From: Clostridium sp. AM33-3
Lineage (GTDB): Bacteria > Bacillota > Clostridia > Lachnospirales > Lachnospiraceae
Direction of reading: 5' to 3'
Length of the DNA stretch: 64,000 nucleotides
NCBI RefSeq assembly: GCF_003480315.1
Contig: NZ_QUIV01000001.1
Coordinates: forward strand, 1-64,000
Every line of letters starts with the position of its first letter. Position 1 is the stretch's first letter. Under the pieces are notes generated by a model. It was not told the DNA's origin, did not search any database, and saw only the letters and a list, made by a program, of their open reading frames with translations. This document shows, in pieces, positions 50,172 to 59,379 of the stretch. The position numbers and the translations under genes are program-made.

Positions 50172-50546
50172 AAGATTCTCCGGTCAGAACATCTTCCTTC
50201 TATATTTATGGAAGAGTGAGTGATTTCAGAAGCAGATGCTTCTGGGACTGGCCGCAGAAAAACGCGGTAATTTAAGGTTGCTGTACACGGGTAGGCATTT
50301 TCTGAACTGAAAATGCCGTATGATATCGTGGTGGCAGCAGATTTTGCCGATTTGGAATGCGAAGCATCGGCAAAATCCGTTGCTGTTTGCGCAACGCGTG
50401 AACAGTAACAATTTAAGAAATCTGATGACAAGTTTAAGAAAGTTGTCATGTTTCATAAAATAATTCCATGCTATAATAAAACGAACGTAACTGTGAAGGG
50501 ACTGAACAGTTACAAACGAATACAAATAATACAGGAGAATACTTGC
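50172..50546. other. Intergenic region between divergent pdaA and the DD-carboxypeptidase gene
   Basis: A clear -10 TATAAT lies at 50472 for the rightward gene, with no strong -35. The leader has an inverted repeat GTAACTGT..ACAGTTAC (50487-50513). No ORF or RNA gene recognised. Confidence 0.4.
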
Positions 50547-51662
50547 ATGAAGCATAGAAATAAAATACAGATAGCCGGTCTGGGCCTGGCCCTGGCTCTT
50601 TCCCAGGCTGTAAGTGCCTATGCGGCAGGAACCGTGGTAGTAGGAAAAGCACCAGGCGAGACGGCAGCAGAGACCACCGCGGCGGAAGCCACAACGGAGA
50701 GCACGGTGACAGCGGCACCGGAGAACACGACGACAGCCACAACGAAAGCTGCCCCCGCGGTTTTGAGTACCCCGGCCCACGTAGTCACGGCGGGAAGCCA
50801 CGCAGCCTCCGACAGTCCGACTCCGGCACCGCAGCCATCTACTGCGGCAGCAGACAGCACGCAGTCAACGGCTTCCGCGGCAGACATCAGACAGCCGGAG
50901 GTTGCGGCCGAGGGCGCTGTACTGTTAAACGCGACAACCGGTGAGGTCCTTTACGGAAAAAACCAGGATCAGCAGTTTTATCCGGCCAGCATTACCAAGG
51001 TCATGACGGCCCTGGTCGTTCTGGAGCATTGCAATCTGAATGAAACCGTCACATTTTCAGAGACTGCCACGACCAATCTCGAATCCGGCGCGGTGGCGCT
51101 TGGTGTGTCTGCTGGCGACCAACTGACCGTGGAACAGTCGCTGTATGGCCTTTTACTGAAATCAGCCAATGAGATCGGGAACGGCCTGGCGGAGCATGTA
51201 TCCGGCAGTGTCAGCGCCTTTGCGGATCTGATGAATGCAAAGGCGAAGGAGCTGGGCTGCAAAAACACACATTTTGCAAATCCGCATGGTTTAAACAACG
51301 AAAATCATAAAACAACACCATACGATATGGCCCTGATCCTCCGTGCGGCGGTAGCCAATGATACCTTCCGCAAGATCGATACTACCACGTCCTACCAGTT
51401 TCCGGCCATCAAAAATGCCGCAGCCCGCACCATCACCATGGGCCACAAGATGATGTATAAAACGGACTCCCGCTATTATGAGGGCATCATCGGCGGAAAG
51501 ACCGGCTATACCTCCAAGGCCGGAAACACGCTGGTAACGGCCGTGGAGCGGGACGGCGTGCGTCTGATCGCGGTAGTCATGAAGGCAAAGGGTACCCATT
51601 ATACAGATACCAGAGCCATGCTGGACTATGGATTTGCATTGCATGACGCAGGAAAAATCTGA
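50547..51662 (+). CDS. D-alanyl-D-alanine carboxypeptidase (penicillin-binding protein 5/DacF type)
   Basis: 371 residues. A signal peptide (about 1-27, ending AYAA) precedes an Ala/Thr/Pro-rich low-complexity linker (about 28-110), then the peptidase S11 domain: SITK (Ser148), SAN (206-208) and KTG (318-320), the three active-site motifs. The C-terminal PBP5-type beta domain and amphipathic anchor are absent; the protein ends soon after the catalytic domain. It trims D-Ala from peptidoglycan stem peptides. The long flexible linker may span the wall or carry modification. ACAGGAGA and the signal peptide support ATG 50547 over upstream starts. Confidence 0.9.
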   Translation: MKHRNKIQIAGLGLALALSQAVSAYAAGTVVVGKAPGETAAETTAAEATTESTVTAAPENTTTATTKAAPAVLSTPAHVVTAGSHAASDSPTPAPQPSTAAADSTQSTASAADIRQPEVAAEGAVLLNATTGEVLYGKNQDQQFYPASITKVMTALVVLEHCNLNETVTFSETATTNLESGAVALGVSAGDQLTVEQSLYGLLLKSANEIGNGLAEHVSGSVSAFADLMNAKAKELGCKNTHFANPHGLNNENHKTTPYDMALILRAAVANDTFRKIDTTTSYQFPAIKNAAARTITMGHKMMYKTDSRYYEGIIGGKTGYTSKAGNTLVTAVERDGVRLIAVVMKAKGTHYTDTRAMLDYGFALHDAGKI

Positions 51663-51682
51663 CAGAAAGGTTCGAACACATT

Positions 51683-52609
51683 TTGAATACAGAAATGAAA
51701 ATCCTCTCAGCCCTTGTGGCCGGAGGTGCTGCCGCGGCAGCTGTCGGCCTGGTCCGCTCCGGATATGAGCGCAGGCATTTTGTAGTGGAGGAAACCAGTA
51801 TTTACTCTGAAAAAATCCGCAATCCGAGGACCCTGGTGTTTCTGACGGACCTGCATGATAAAGAATTCGGCGAGGCAAACAGCCAGCTGCTTGGTTCCAT
51901 CCGGACCATCCGGCCGGACCTGATCCTGATCGGCGGTGACATCATGGTAGCAAAGCCGGGAAAGGCCAGTCTGGAGGTCACCAGACGCTTCCTGGATGGC
52001 CTGTGCCAGGTGCAGACCCAGACAACCGGGGAAAATTCCGGAAAGCCCTTCCGCATCTATTACGGGAACGGCAATCACGAGCAGCGTCTGGGGCGGGAAT
52101 ACAAGACCTACGGGGAAATGTACCGGGAGTTCCGCCGGATCCTGAAGCAGCGGAACATTTCGTATCTGTCAGACCGGTCGGTCAATCTGAGCGAAGAGAT
52201 CCGCATCAGCGGACTGAATCTCGATTCCGGCTGTTACCGGGATTTCGTTCCGGCACGCATGACCACAGAGTATCTGGAACGCCACCTTGGTCCGGCGGAT
52301 GACAGCCGGTTTCAGATCCTCCTTGCCCACTCGCCGCTTTATTTTGAACAGTACGCGGACTGGGGGGCAGACCTGACCCTGTCCGGCCATTTCCATGGCG
52401 GAACCATCCGTCTTCCGTTTGTAGGCGGTGTTATGACTCCACAGTACCAGTTTTTCCATCCGTATTGTGCCGGCGAGTTTGAAAAGGACGGAAAGCACAT
52501 GATCGTGGGGCGCGGCCTCGGCACCCACTCCATCAATATCCGTTTCTGCAACCGTCCGCAGCTTATGGTAGTGCGGCTTTTGCCAAAAACCGATGAGGAA
52601 GAAGATTAA
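51683..52609 (+). CDS. Membrane-associated metallophosphoesterase (YkuE/YaeI-like)
   Basis: 308 residues from a probable TTG (an ATG four codons later is an alternative). An N-terminal hydrophobic segment (about 5-24) precedes the calcineurin-like motifs in order: DLHD, GGD, GNHE, a His in LLAHSPL and GHFHGG. Relatives hydrolyse lipid or nucleotide phosphates near the membrane. It is 20 bases after the carboxypeptidase gene, so an envelope role and shared transcript are likely. Confidence 0.85.
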   Translation: MNTEMKILSALVAGGAAAAAVGLVRSGYERRHFVVEETSIYSEKIRNPRTLVFLTDLHDKEFGEANSQLLGSIRTIRPDLILIGGDIMVAKPGKASLEVTRRFLDGLCQVQTQTTGENSGKPFRIYYGNGNHEQRLGREYKTYGEMYREFRRILKQRNISYLSDRSVNLSEEIRISGLNLDSGCYRDFVPARMTTEYLERHLGPADDSRFQILLAHSPLYFEQYADWGADLTLSGHFHGGTIRLPFVGGVMTPQYQFFHPYCAGEFEKDGKHMIVGRGLGTHSINIRFCNRPQLMVVRLLPKTDEEED

Positions 52610-52726
52610 CCTCTGTTTACAGAACAGGGGTTTTTTGTTATACTGTAACATACGTGTCCGTCTGCCGGAAGGCAGGCGTGAGTATCAAAAGAACAGCCGG
52701 ATCCGGGAGGAATTTGGGAACAGAAC

Positions 52727-53524
52727 ATGGCAATTTCATATAAGCTGGAAAAGTTTGAAGGCCCGCTGGACCTTCTTTTACACCTGATCGAAAAAAATAA
52801 AGTAGATATTTACGATATCCCCATCGTGGAGATCACAAAGCAGTATCTGGACTATGTGAACCAGATGGAAAAAGAAGACTTAAACATTGTCAGCGATTTC
52901 CTGGTCATGGCAGCCACGCTGCTGGATATCAAATCCCGCATGCTGCTTCCGGTACCGGAAACAGAAGAAGGGGAAGAGGAAGACCCGAGAGCAGAGCTGG
53001 TGGCAAGGCTCCTGGAATACAAAAAATACAAGCTTATGGCACAGGAACTGGCCGATATGGAAGACGCGGCTGGAGATGTGCTGTTTAAAATGCCGACCGT
53101 GCCGAAAGAAGTTGCAAAGTACGAGCCGCCGGTGGATCTGGACCAGCTGTTAGACGGCCTGACCCTGGCAAAGCTGCAGCGGATCTTTGATTCCATCATG
53201 CGTCGCCAGAAGGAAAAGGTTGACCCGATCCGAAGCAAATTCGGAACCATCAGGCGGGAGCCTGTCAGTCTGGAAGCCAAGATCATGGATGTCATGCATT
53301 ACGCCAGAAAGCACCGGAAATTCAGCTTCCGGCAGATGCTGGAGCGGCAGGCAGATAAGGTAGAAGTGGTTGTTGCGTTTCTGGCCATTCTGGAGCTGAT
53401 GAAGATCGGCAAGATCCATCTGACCCAGGAGCATACCTTTGATGATATGTGGATCGAGACACTGGAACAGGAAGGCGAAGAGGGCGAGCTGGAGCTGGAA
53501 GACTTAAGCGGCCTGGAAGGATAG
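52727..53524 (+). CDS. scpA: Segregation and condensation protein A
   Basis: 265 residues. The N-terminal SYKLEKFEGPLDLLLHLIEKNKVDIYDIPI is diagnostic for ScpA kleisin, the C-terminal winged helix (FSFRQML to IGKIHLTQEHTFDDM) binds the SMC head, and the tail is acidic. With ScpB and SMC it compacts and separates chromosomes. No strong site, but GGGAGGAAT lies upstream of the ATG. Confidence 0.95.
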   Translation: MAISYKLEKFEGPLDLLLHLIEKNKVDIYDIPIVEITKQYLDYVNQMEKEDLNIVSDFLVMAATLLDIKSRMLLPVPETEEGEEEDPRAELVARLLEYKKYKLMAQELADMEDAAGDVLFKMPTVPKEVAKYEPPVDLDQLLDGLTLAKLQRIFDSIMRRQKEKVDPIRSKFGTIRREPVSLEAKIMDVMHYARKHRKFSFRQMLERQADKVEVVVAFLAILELMKIGKIHLTQEHTFDDMWIETLEQEGEEGELELEDLSGLEG

Positions 53525-53529
53525 AAAAT

Positions 53530-54237
53530 ATGGGAAATTTATATGATGAAGAGGAATGGGAAGCAATCATCGAAGCGGTTCTGTTTACCATGGGCAAATC
53601 TGTGGAGCTAAAGCAGCTGGCTGTGGCTATCGGCCAGAGCGAAGAGATCGCGAAGCGCGTGGTTTTACATCTGCAGAAGCGCTACGAGGAAGAAAAGCGC
53701 GGCATGCGTATCCTGGAGCTGGAAAACGCCTACCAGATGTGCACCTGCGCAGATTATTATGAGAACCTGATCCGGGTGGCGGCAGCCCCGAAAAAGCATG
53801 TGCTGACAGACGTCATCATGGAGACGCTGTCCATCATCGCTTACCGGCAGCCGGTGACAAAGATGGAGATCGGCAAGATCCGCGGTGTCAATTCCGACCA
53901 TGCGGTAAACCGTCTGGTGGAATACGGACTGGTGTATGAGGCCGGAAGACTGGACGCTCCGGGACGCCCGGCATTGTTTGCGACTACAGAAGAGTTTCTG
54001 CGCCGGTTCGGCGTCAGCTCCATGGTGGATCTTCCTACCATGAACCCGGAACAGGAGGAGGAAATCATCCAGGAGGTAGAAGAGGAGCTGCAGATGAGGC
54101 TTGGCGCGCAGGAAGAAGAGATCAGCGATCAGGTCTCTATGTCAGACGCAGTCGAGGAAGTGCTGAAAGAACGCAATGAAGAGATAGAAGAATACGAAGA
54201 AAAAGAGGAATCAGAGCATGCAGAAGATCAGAATTAA
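53530..54237 (+). CDS. scpB: Segregation and condensation protein B
   Basis: 235 residues with two winged-helix domains: [21 protein letters not shown] and [34 protein letters not shown], then the [32 protein letters not shown] end. A long acidic tail (residues 175-235) follows. It starts 5 bases after scpA and overlaps dut by 20 bases. An upstream in-frame start inside scpA is rejected. Confidence 0.95.
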   Translation: MGNLYDEEEWEAIIEAVLFTMGKSVELKQLAVAIGQSEEIAKRVVLHLQKRYEEEKRGMRILELENAYQMCTCADYYENLIRVAAAPKKHVLTDVIMETLSIIAYRQPVTKMEIGKIRGVNSDHAVNRLVEYGLVYEAGRLDAPGRPALFATTEEFLRRFGVSSMVDLPTMNPEQEEEIIQEVEEELQMRLGAQEEEISDQVSMSDAVEEVLKERNEEIEEYEEKEESEHAEDQN

Positions 54238-54652
54238 ATATTTTCACGACGATATGGAAAAATTAACCTATATTGACGGCAAATCCGACTGGATCGACCT
54301 CCGGGCAGCAGAGGATGTAGAGCTGAAGGCCGGTGAGTTTAAGCTGGTGCCGCTTGGCGTTGCCATGGAGCTGCCAAAGGGCTATGAGGCCCACGTGGTT
54401 CCGCGAAGCAGCACCTACAAAAACTTCGGTATCATCCAGACCAACCATATGGGCGTCATCGATGAAAGCTACTGCGGAGACAACGACCAGTGGTTCTTCC
54501 CGGCCTATGCGCTCCGCGACACAAAGATCAGCAGGGGAGACCGCATCTGCCAGTTCCGCATCATGGAGCATCAGCCTGCTATCTTATTCGAAGAAACCGA
54601 TTCCCTGGATCATGAGGACCGGGGCGGTATCGGAAGTACCGGAAGAAGGTAA
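54218..54652 (+). CDS. dut: dUTP diphosphatase
   Basis: 144 residues containing the five trimeric dUTPase motifs: [12 protein letters not shown] (I), [10 protein letters not shown] (II), [14 protein letters not shown] (III), GDRICQFRI (IV) and [10 protein letters not shown] (V, Gly-rich C-terminal arm). It converts dUTP to dUMP, keeping uracil out of DNA and supplying thymidylate synthesis. Its start overlaps the 3' end of scpB, implying translational coupling. Confidence 0.92.
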   Translation: MQKIRIKYFHDDMEKLTYIDGKSDWIDLRAAEDVELKAGEFKLVPLGVAMELPKGYEAHVVPRSSTYKNFGIIQTNHMGVIDESYCGDNDQWFFPAYALRDTKISRGDRICQFRIMEHQPAILFEETDSLDHEDRGGIGSTGRR

Positions 54653-54657
54653 GGAAC

Positions 54658-55425
54658 ATGGAGAAGGGACAGAACACAGAACGGCGCAGATCAACTGCAG
54701 CCAGAGCCTACTCTCCGGTGCGTGCAAGGCAGATCGCACGCCGCCGCAGACAGCGCATAAGGCGCCGCCGCCGGATGATGGCTGCTTTTGTAGCCGTGGT
54801 GCTGCTTGCCGGAGGCGGAGCCTGCGGCGCACGCCAGGCATGGCTTCGCGGGCAGCGTCAGGAATATGCAGAGCAGGGGCTTGCGTATCTGGAAAGCCAG
54901 GATTATGCCCAGGCTGTCACAGCCTTTGATGACGCCATTGCGCTGGCTCATGGCCGCATCGGTGCCTTTGAAAGCCAGATGCTTTTATACCGGGCCGAGG
55001 CTCAGTACAGAAGCGGAGATTACCAGTCTGCGCTTGCCTCCTACGAGACGCTTTACGCAAAGGATGAGAGCAATGAAGCCTGTAAGACCGGCCTTTCCCT
55101 CTGCCTGCTGGAGACGGGAGATTATGACCGCGCAAAGAGCCTTGGCGTGATCCTGGGGCAGGTATACAGCCGCATCGCAAGGGATCAGATCAATGCCGGT
55201 CAGTATGACGAAGCCATAAGCACCATCGACACCGGTCTTGCAGAAGCGGGCGCAGACGATGTGGGACGGGAAGAGCTGACCTTTAATCAGGCGGTGGCCT
55301 GGGAATACAAGGGCGACTACAAAAAAGCCCTGGAGATCCTGGAAAGCTACGACCAGAAATACACAGCAGAAGGAAACGCAGCCCGGGAGCTGGCATTTTT
55401 AAAAACCCGTCAGGGCAACCATTAG
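54658..55425 (+). CDS. Membrane-anchored TPR-repeat protein
   Basis: 255 residues: a strongly Arg-rich cytoplasmic N-terminus (residues 8-39), one transmembrane helix (about 41-58) and four to five tetratricopeptide repeats (AEQGLAYLESQDYAQAVTAFDDAIAL, AEAQYRSGDYQSALASYETLY and further). It probably scaffolds protein complexes at the outer face of the membrane. The gene is 5 bases after dut and 9 before hflX. No partner can be named from sequence. Confidence 0.8.
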   Translation: MEKGQNTERRRSTAARAYSPVRARQIARRRRQRIRRRRRMMAAFVAVVLLAGGGACGARQAWLRGQRQEYAEQGLAYLESQDYAQAVTAFDDAIALAHGRIGAFESQMLLYRAEAQYRSGDYQSALASYETLYAKDESNEACKTGLSLCLLETGDYDRAKSLGVILGQVYSRIARDQINAGQYDEAISTIDTGLAEAGADDVGREELTFNQAVAWEYKGDYKKALEILESYDQKYTAEGNAARELAFLKTRQGNH

Positions 55426-55434
55426 GAGAAATTT

Positions 55435-56694
55435 ATGGCAGAATTATTTGATATGAAAGAACTGGAGGAGCGGGTCATTCTCATTGCCGTCAGCACGGAC
55501 GATGAAGACGACACCCGTGCCTCCCTGGACGAGCTGGAAGAGCTGGTAAAGACCGCAGGCGGCATTACCGCAGACAAAATGATCCAGAACCGCGAGCGCG
55601 TTCATCCCGGCACTTATCTCGGCAAGGGAAAAATTGATGAAGTCCGGGAACGCATCTGGGAACTTCAGGCCACCGGCGTAGTCTGTGACGATGAGCTTTC
55701 CCCGGCACAGCTTCGAAATCTGGAGGATGCGCTGGATACCAAGGTCATGGACCGTACTATGGTCATTCTTGATATTTTCGCGTCCCGCGCAACCACCAGT
55801 GAAGGTAAGATCCAGGTAGAGCTGGCGCAGTTAAAATACCGCGCCGCAAGGCTGGTGGGCCTGCGAAGCTCCCTGTCCCGTCTTGGTGGCGGTATCGGTA
55901 CCAGAGGACCGGGTGAGAAAAAGCTGGAGATGGACCGCCGTCTCATCCATGAGCGCATCGGACAGTTAAAATCGGAGCTGGAGGAGGTAAAACGTCACCG
56001 TGACGTGATCCGCAAACAGCGCGAGAAGGCTCACACTCCGGTGGCAGCGATCGTCGGCTACACCAACGCGGGCAAATCTACCCTGTTAAACCGTCTGACC
56101 GATGCAGGTATTCTGGCAGAGGACAAGCTTTTTGCAACCCTGGATCCCACCACCCGCAATCTGGAACTGGAGAGCGGGCAGCAGATCATGCTGACAGATA
56201 CGGTTGGCTTTATCCGCAAGCTGCCTCATCACCTGATCGAGGCATTTAAGAGTACCCTGGAGGAAGCAAAGTACAGCGACATCATCCTGCATGTGGTGGA
56301 TTGCTCCAATCCAAACATGGATATGCAGATGCATGTGGTGTACGAGACTCTGCGGGAGCTGAAGGTGGAGGACAAGATCATCGTCACCGTGTTTAACAAG
56401 ATCGATCAGAAGGAAGACGGCGAGTTCCCGAGAGATCTCCAGTCTGACTATCAGGTACAGATCTCCGCAAAGACCGGAGCGGGTCTGCCGGAACTGTTAG
56501 ATACGTTAGAACAGATCCTGCGCAGCCAGAAGGTCTATCTGGAGCGTGTATTCTCCTACCAGGAGGCAGGCAAGATCCAGACCATCCGCAAGTACGGTGA
56601 GCTTTTGAGCGAGGAATATCAGGCAGACGGGATTGCCGTGAAGGCATATGTTCCGGCAGAGCTGTTCGGAAGTCTGATCGTGACAGATAATTAA
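55435..56694 (+). CDS. hflX: GTPase HflX
   Basis: 419 residues. The N-terminal HflX domain has HPGTYLGKGKIDEV and DDELSPAQLRNLE; then RLGGGIGTRGPGEKKLEMDRR and a coiled coil. The GTPase domain has P-loop GYTNAGKSTLLNRL, DPTTRNL (switch I), DTVGFIRKLPHHLIEAFKSTLEE (switch II) and NKID. It binds the 50S subunit and rescues or splits stalled and hibernating ribosomes, particularly under heat stress. Confidence 0.95.
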   Translation: MAELFDMKELEERVILIAVSTDDEDDTRASLDELEELVKTAGGITADKMIQNRERVHPGTYLGKGKIDEVRERIWELQATGVVCDDELSPAQLRNLEDALDTKVMDRTMVILDIFASRATTSEGKIQVELAQLKYRAARLVGLRSSLSRLGGGIGTRGPGEKKLEMDRRLIHERIGQLKSELEEVKRHRDVIRKQREKAHTPVAAIVGYTNAGKSTLLNRLTDAGILAEDKLFATLDPTTRNLELESGQQIMLTDTVGFIRKLPHHLIEAFKSTLEEAKYSDIILHVVDCSNPNMDMQMHVVYETLRELKVEDKIIVTVFNKIDQKEDGEFPRDLQSDYQVQISAKTGAGLPELLDTLEQILRSQKVYLERVFSYQEAGKIQTIRKYGELLSEEYQADGIAVKAYVPAELFGSLIVTDN

Positions 56695-56702
56695 ATCCAT
56701 TA

Positions 56703-56737
56703 AGGAGGATCCGGCTATGCCGGGTCCTCCTTTGTTT
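56703..56737. terminator. Bidirectional terminator after hflX
   Basis: AGGAGGATCCGGC-tat-GCCGGGTCCTCCT, nearly perfect, followed by TTGTTT. It separates hflX from the converging SpoIID-like gene. Confidence 0.8.
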
Positions 56738-58011
56738 CATGCCCCATACAGCTCCCCGATCCCCGACACGGCCACATAGATATGCGAAATCTTATACCAC
56801 GTCGCAAAATCCGTGACGCCGGTCGGGGGCAGGCCGAAGATGGACTGGAACTCCCGCACGGCAGCGGCGGTGGCCGGTCCGTAGATGCCGTCTGCTGCAA
56901 CGCGCGGGATGGCGGTGTAGACTGTGGCGATCGCATCCAGCTGCTCCTGAAGCTGCCGGACCTTCTGGCCGGAGGCGCCGATCGTTAAGTCATAGCCGGG
57001 CCAGGAGGACGGAATCCCGGCAATCTCCTCTGCCGTGTTAATATACAGACTGTCCCCATAATAATGGCGCAGGATCTCAATGGGACTGTAGCCGCGCTCT
57101 CCCAGGGAGCAGGAGCCCCACTGGGTCATCCAGCCCCGATTCAGACACTGCACCTGCCTGCCGTCACAGTACTGGGTCAGGATGGGCTGGCGTACGCCCG
57201 GGCGGGACAGGTAGTTGTCAAAAATCTCATCCACAATGACGGAGATGCTTTCATAAATATTGCGTCCGGGGATCCACTTATGGTCAAAGGCCGTGGAGGA
57301 GGTAATGGTAAAGTCATAGCCGCGGTTCCTGTAATGCTCTGTGTAGACCCGATTCAGCGTAAAACTCATGATGGCCAGGACATTGGCTGTGATGGAAGCC
57401 TGGGGCCAGGTGGCGTAGATCTCGCTGGAGGCCACATTTTTGATGTAATCCCGGTAGGGCACGTAATAATCCCTGGCATTTGCTGTGGGCGGCCCGTCAT
57501 GGACCACGATGGTCTGGGGGACCACCACGCGGCTTAACACGATCTCGCCGCTTTCCTTAACCGGCTGGATCTCGGTCTCCGCGATCTTGGGCGGATAACT
57601 GCCGTACAGGGTATGCTCCGGGATCACAATGGGATTCTCCTCGGGCATGCTGTCGCTTTCCGGCTCCAGCCGTACCGGCTGGATGGCGGTGACCTCAGGC
57701 AGCACCTCGGTCCCTTCGATCGTGGCCGACCGAAAGCCCGGTGCCTCCACGGTAATGTTGTAATCGGCATAGGGCCGGTTTTCATCCGGGCGCAGACTGT
57801 ATTCTAACGGAGGCGCTGCAAGGCTGACCTCCCCGGTCTGGCCGGAGGCATTGGTGGTAAGCTGCTCCGGCGAAGCAGAAGGCTCACCGGAACGGGTGAT
57901 GGTAACTCTGGCGTTCTGGATCGGAAAGTTATTCTGGACATTGACAACATAGACCTGGAGAAGGCCGCTTGAGGACAGCTTTCCCGGGATACTGCGGAGA
58001 CTTGCGGGCAT
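56737..58011 (-). CDS. SpoIID-like domain protein with C-terminal peptidoglycan-binding domain
   Basis: 424 residues from the ATG of MPASLRSIPG, which has an AAGGAG site; an in-frame ATG 36 bases upstream is less likely. Residues 15-130 look like one or two Ig-like/carboxypeptidase-regulatory beta domains (TRSGEPSASPEQL, YNITVEAPGFRS). A SpoIID/LytB-type region follows (DYIKNVASSEIYATWP..ANVLAIMSFTLNRVYTEHYRNRGYDFTIT), and a PG_binding_1 domain ends it (GQKVRQLQEQLDAIA..DGIYGPATAAAVREFQSIFG). There is no signal peptide, which is odd for a wall-acting protein: it may be a spore or forespore protein. It probably binds cortex peptidoglycan. Confidence 0.75.
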   Translation of the reverse strand: MPASLRSIPGKLSSSGLLQVYVVNVQNNFPIQNARVTITRSGEPSASPEQLTTNASGQTGEVSLAAPPLEYSLRPDENRPYADYNITVEAPGFRSATIEGTEVLPEVTAIQPVRLEPESDSMPEENPIVIPEHTLYGSYPPKIAETEIQPVKESGEIVLSRVVVPQTIVVHDGPPTANARDYYVPYRDYIKNVASSEIYATWPQASITANVLAIMSFTLNRVYTEHYRNRGYDFTITSSTAFDHKWIPGRNIYESISVIVDEIFDNYLSRPGVRQPILTQYCDGRQVQCLNRGWMTQWGSCSLGERGYSPIEILRHYYGDSLYINTAEEIAGIPSSWPGYDLTIGASGQKVRQLQEQLDAIATVYTAIPRVAADGIYGPATAAAVREFQSIFGLPPTGVTDFATWYKISHIYVAVSGIGELYGA

Positions 58012-58144
58012 AGGAGGACTCCTTAAAAATGAAAAATCGCTTATCATGACAGGATATGCGAAGGAATAGAAAAAGGTGCGCTGTGACGGAAAAAATCACA
58101 AAACTGCCATAACAAAAAATAAGAAAGTATAAAAATAAATCAGC

Positions 58145-58173
58145 TTGCATAACATTGGTATATCATGTATAAT
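58145..58173 (+). promoter_or_regulatory. Promoter of carAB
   Basis: TTGCAT, a 17-base spacer and a perfect TATAAT, about 115 bases before the carA ATG. I saw no PyrR-type antiterminator/terminator fold in the leader. Confidence 0.65.
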
Positions 58174-58287
58174 TCTATCAATTTGGGCGGACGTCAGTGT
58201 ATACAATATTGTGATGCAATTCCTTGCGAGTCCCCCAAAAATCAACCTATAAATAATACGGATGAAAGAAAGGATAGGTACTCCCCC

Positions 58288-59379
58288 ATGAAAGCATTTC
58301 TTATTCTGGAAGATGGCACCGTGTTCGAGGGAACCAGCATCGGTTCTACCCGCGAGGTCATCAGCGAAATCGTATTCAATACCTCTATGACCGGTTATCT
58401 GGAGGTTCTGACCGACCCGTCTTACGCAGGACAGGCCGTCGTTATGACTTACCCGCTGATCGGCAACTATGGTATTTGTTATGAGGATATGGAGTCTGAC
58501 AGACCATGGCCGGACGGATATATTGTCCGCGAGCTGTCCCGCATTCCAAGCAATTTCCGCAGTGAGGATACCATTCAGAATTTCCTCGAGAAATATGACA
58601 TCCCGGGAATCAGCGGCGTAGATACCCGCGCGCTCACCAAGATTTTACGTGAGAAGGGCACCATGAACGGCATGATCACCACCAGAGAGTATGATGATTT
58701 GACCGACCCAATCGCCCGCATGCATGCATACACCGTGACCGGAGTGGTTAAGAAAACCTCCTGCAAAGAAAAGTATATCCTTCCGGCGTCCGATGCATTT
58801 GAGAAGCCGATCAAAAAAGTAGCGCTTCTCGATCTTGGAGCAAAGCGCAACATCGCCCGTTCCCTGGCACAGCGTGGCTGCGAAGTCACCATTTATCCCT
58901 GTGATACAACTGCAGAAGAAATCCTCGCATCCAGCCCGGATGGCATCATGCTGTCCAACGGCCCGGGAGATCCGAAGGAGAACATTGAGATCATCAAAGA
59001 GATCCGCAAGCTGTACGAGTCCGATGTGCCGATCTTTGCAATCTGCCTTGGACACCAGCTTATGGCACTGGCAACCGGAGCCGACACCTTCAAATTAAAA
59101 TACGGCCACCGCGGCGGCAACCATCCGGTTAAGGATGCAGAAACCGGACGCGCCATCATCTCATCCCAGAACCACGGCTACGCAGTGGATCCGGAGAGCC
59201 TGGACCCGGCCGTTGCCGTACCGGCATTCACCAATGTCAACGACGGGACCAACGAAGGCCTCAAATACGTCGGAAAGAACATCTTCACCGTGCAGTACCA
59301 TCCGGAAGCCTGCCCGGGACCGCAGGACTCCGCTTACCTGTTCGACCGCTTTATTAACATGATGGGAGGAAATCACTAA
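58288..59379 (+). CDS. carA: Carbamoyl-phosphate synthase small (glutaminase) subunit
   Basis: 363 residues. An N-terminal CPSase_sm_chain domain ([36 protein letters not shown]) precedes a class I glutamine amidotransferase domain: SNGPGDPKE, the catalytic Cys in [13 protein letters not shown], and the His/Glu pair in [12 protein letters not shown]. It releases ammonia from glutamine for CarB. Start by GAAAGGATAGG. Its stop overlaps the carB ATG by one base. Confidence 0.96.
   Translation: MKAFLILEDGTVFEGTSIGSTREVISEIVFNTSMTGYLEVLTDPSYAGQAVVMTYPLIGNYGICYEDMESDRPWPDGYIVRELSRIPSNFRSEDTIQNFLEKYDIPGISGVDTRALTKILREKGTMNGMITTREYDDLTDPIARMHAYTVTGVVKKTSCKEKYILPASDAFEKPIKKVALLDLGAKRNIARSLAQRGCEVTIYPCDTTAEEILASSPDGIMLSNGPGDPKENIEIIKEIRKLYESDVPIFAICLGHQLMALATGADTFKLKYGHRGGNHPVKDAETGRAIISSQNHGYAVDPESLDPAVAVPAFTNVNDGTNEGLKYVGKNIFTVQYHPEACPGPQDSAYLFDRFINMMGGNH

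Noticed and set aside
58174..58287. PyrR-type attenuator or riboswitch in the carA leader
   Set aside because: No terminator hairpin with T run and no recognisable aptamer core between promoter and start codon.
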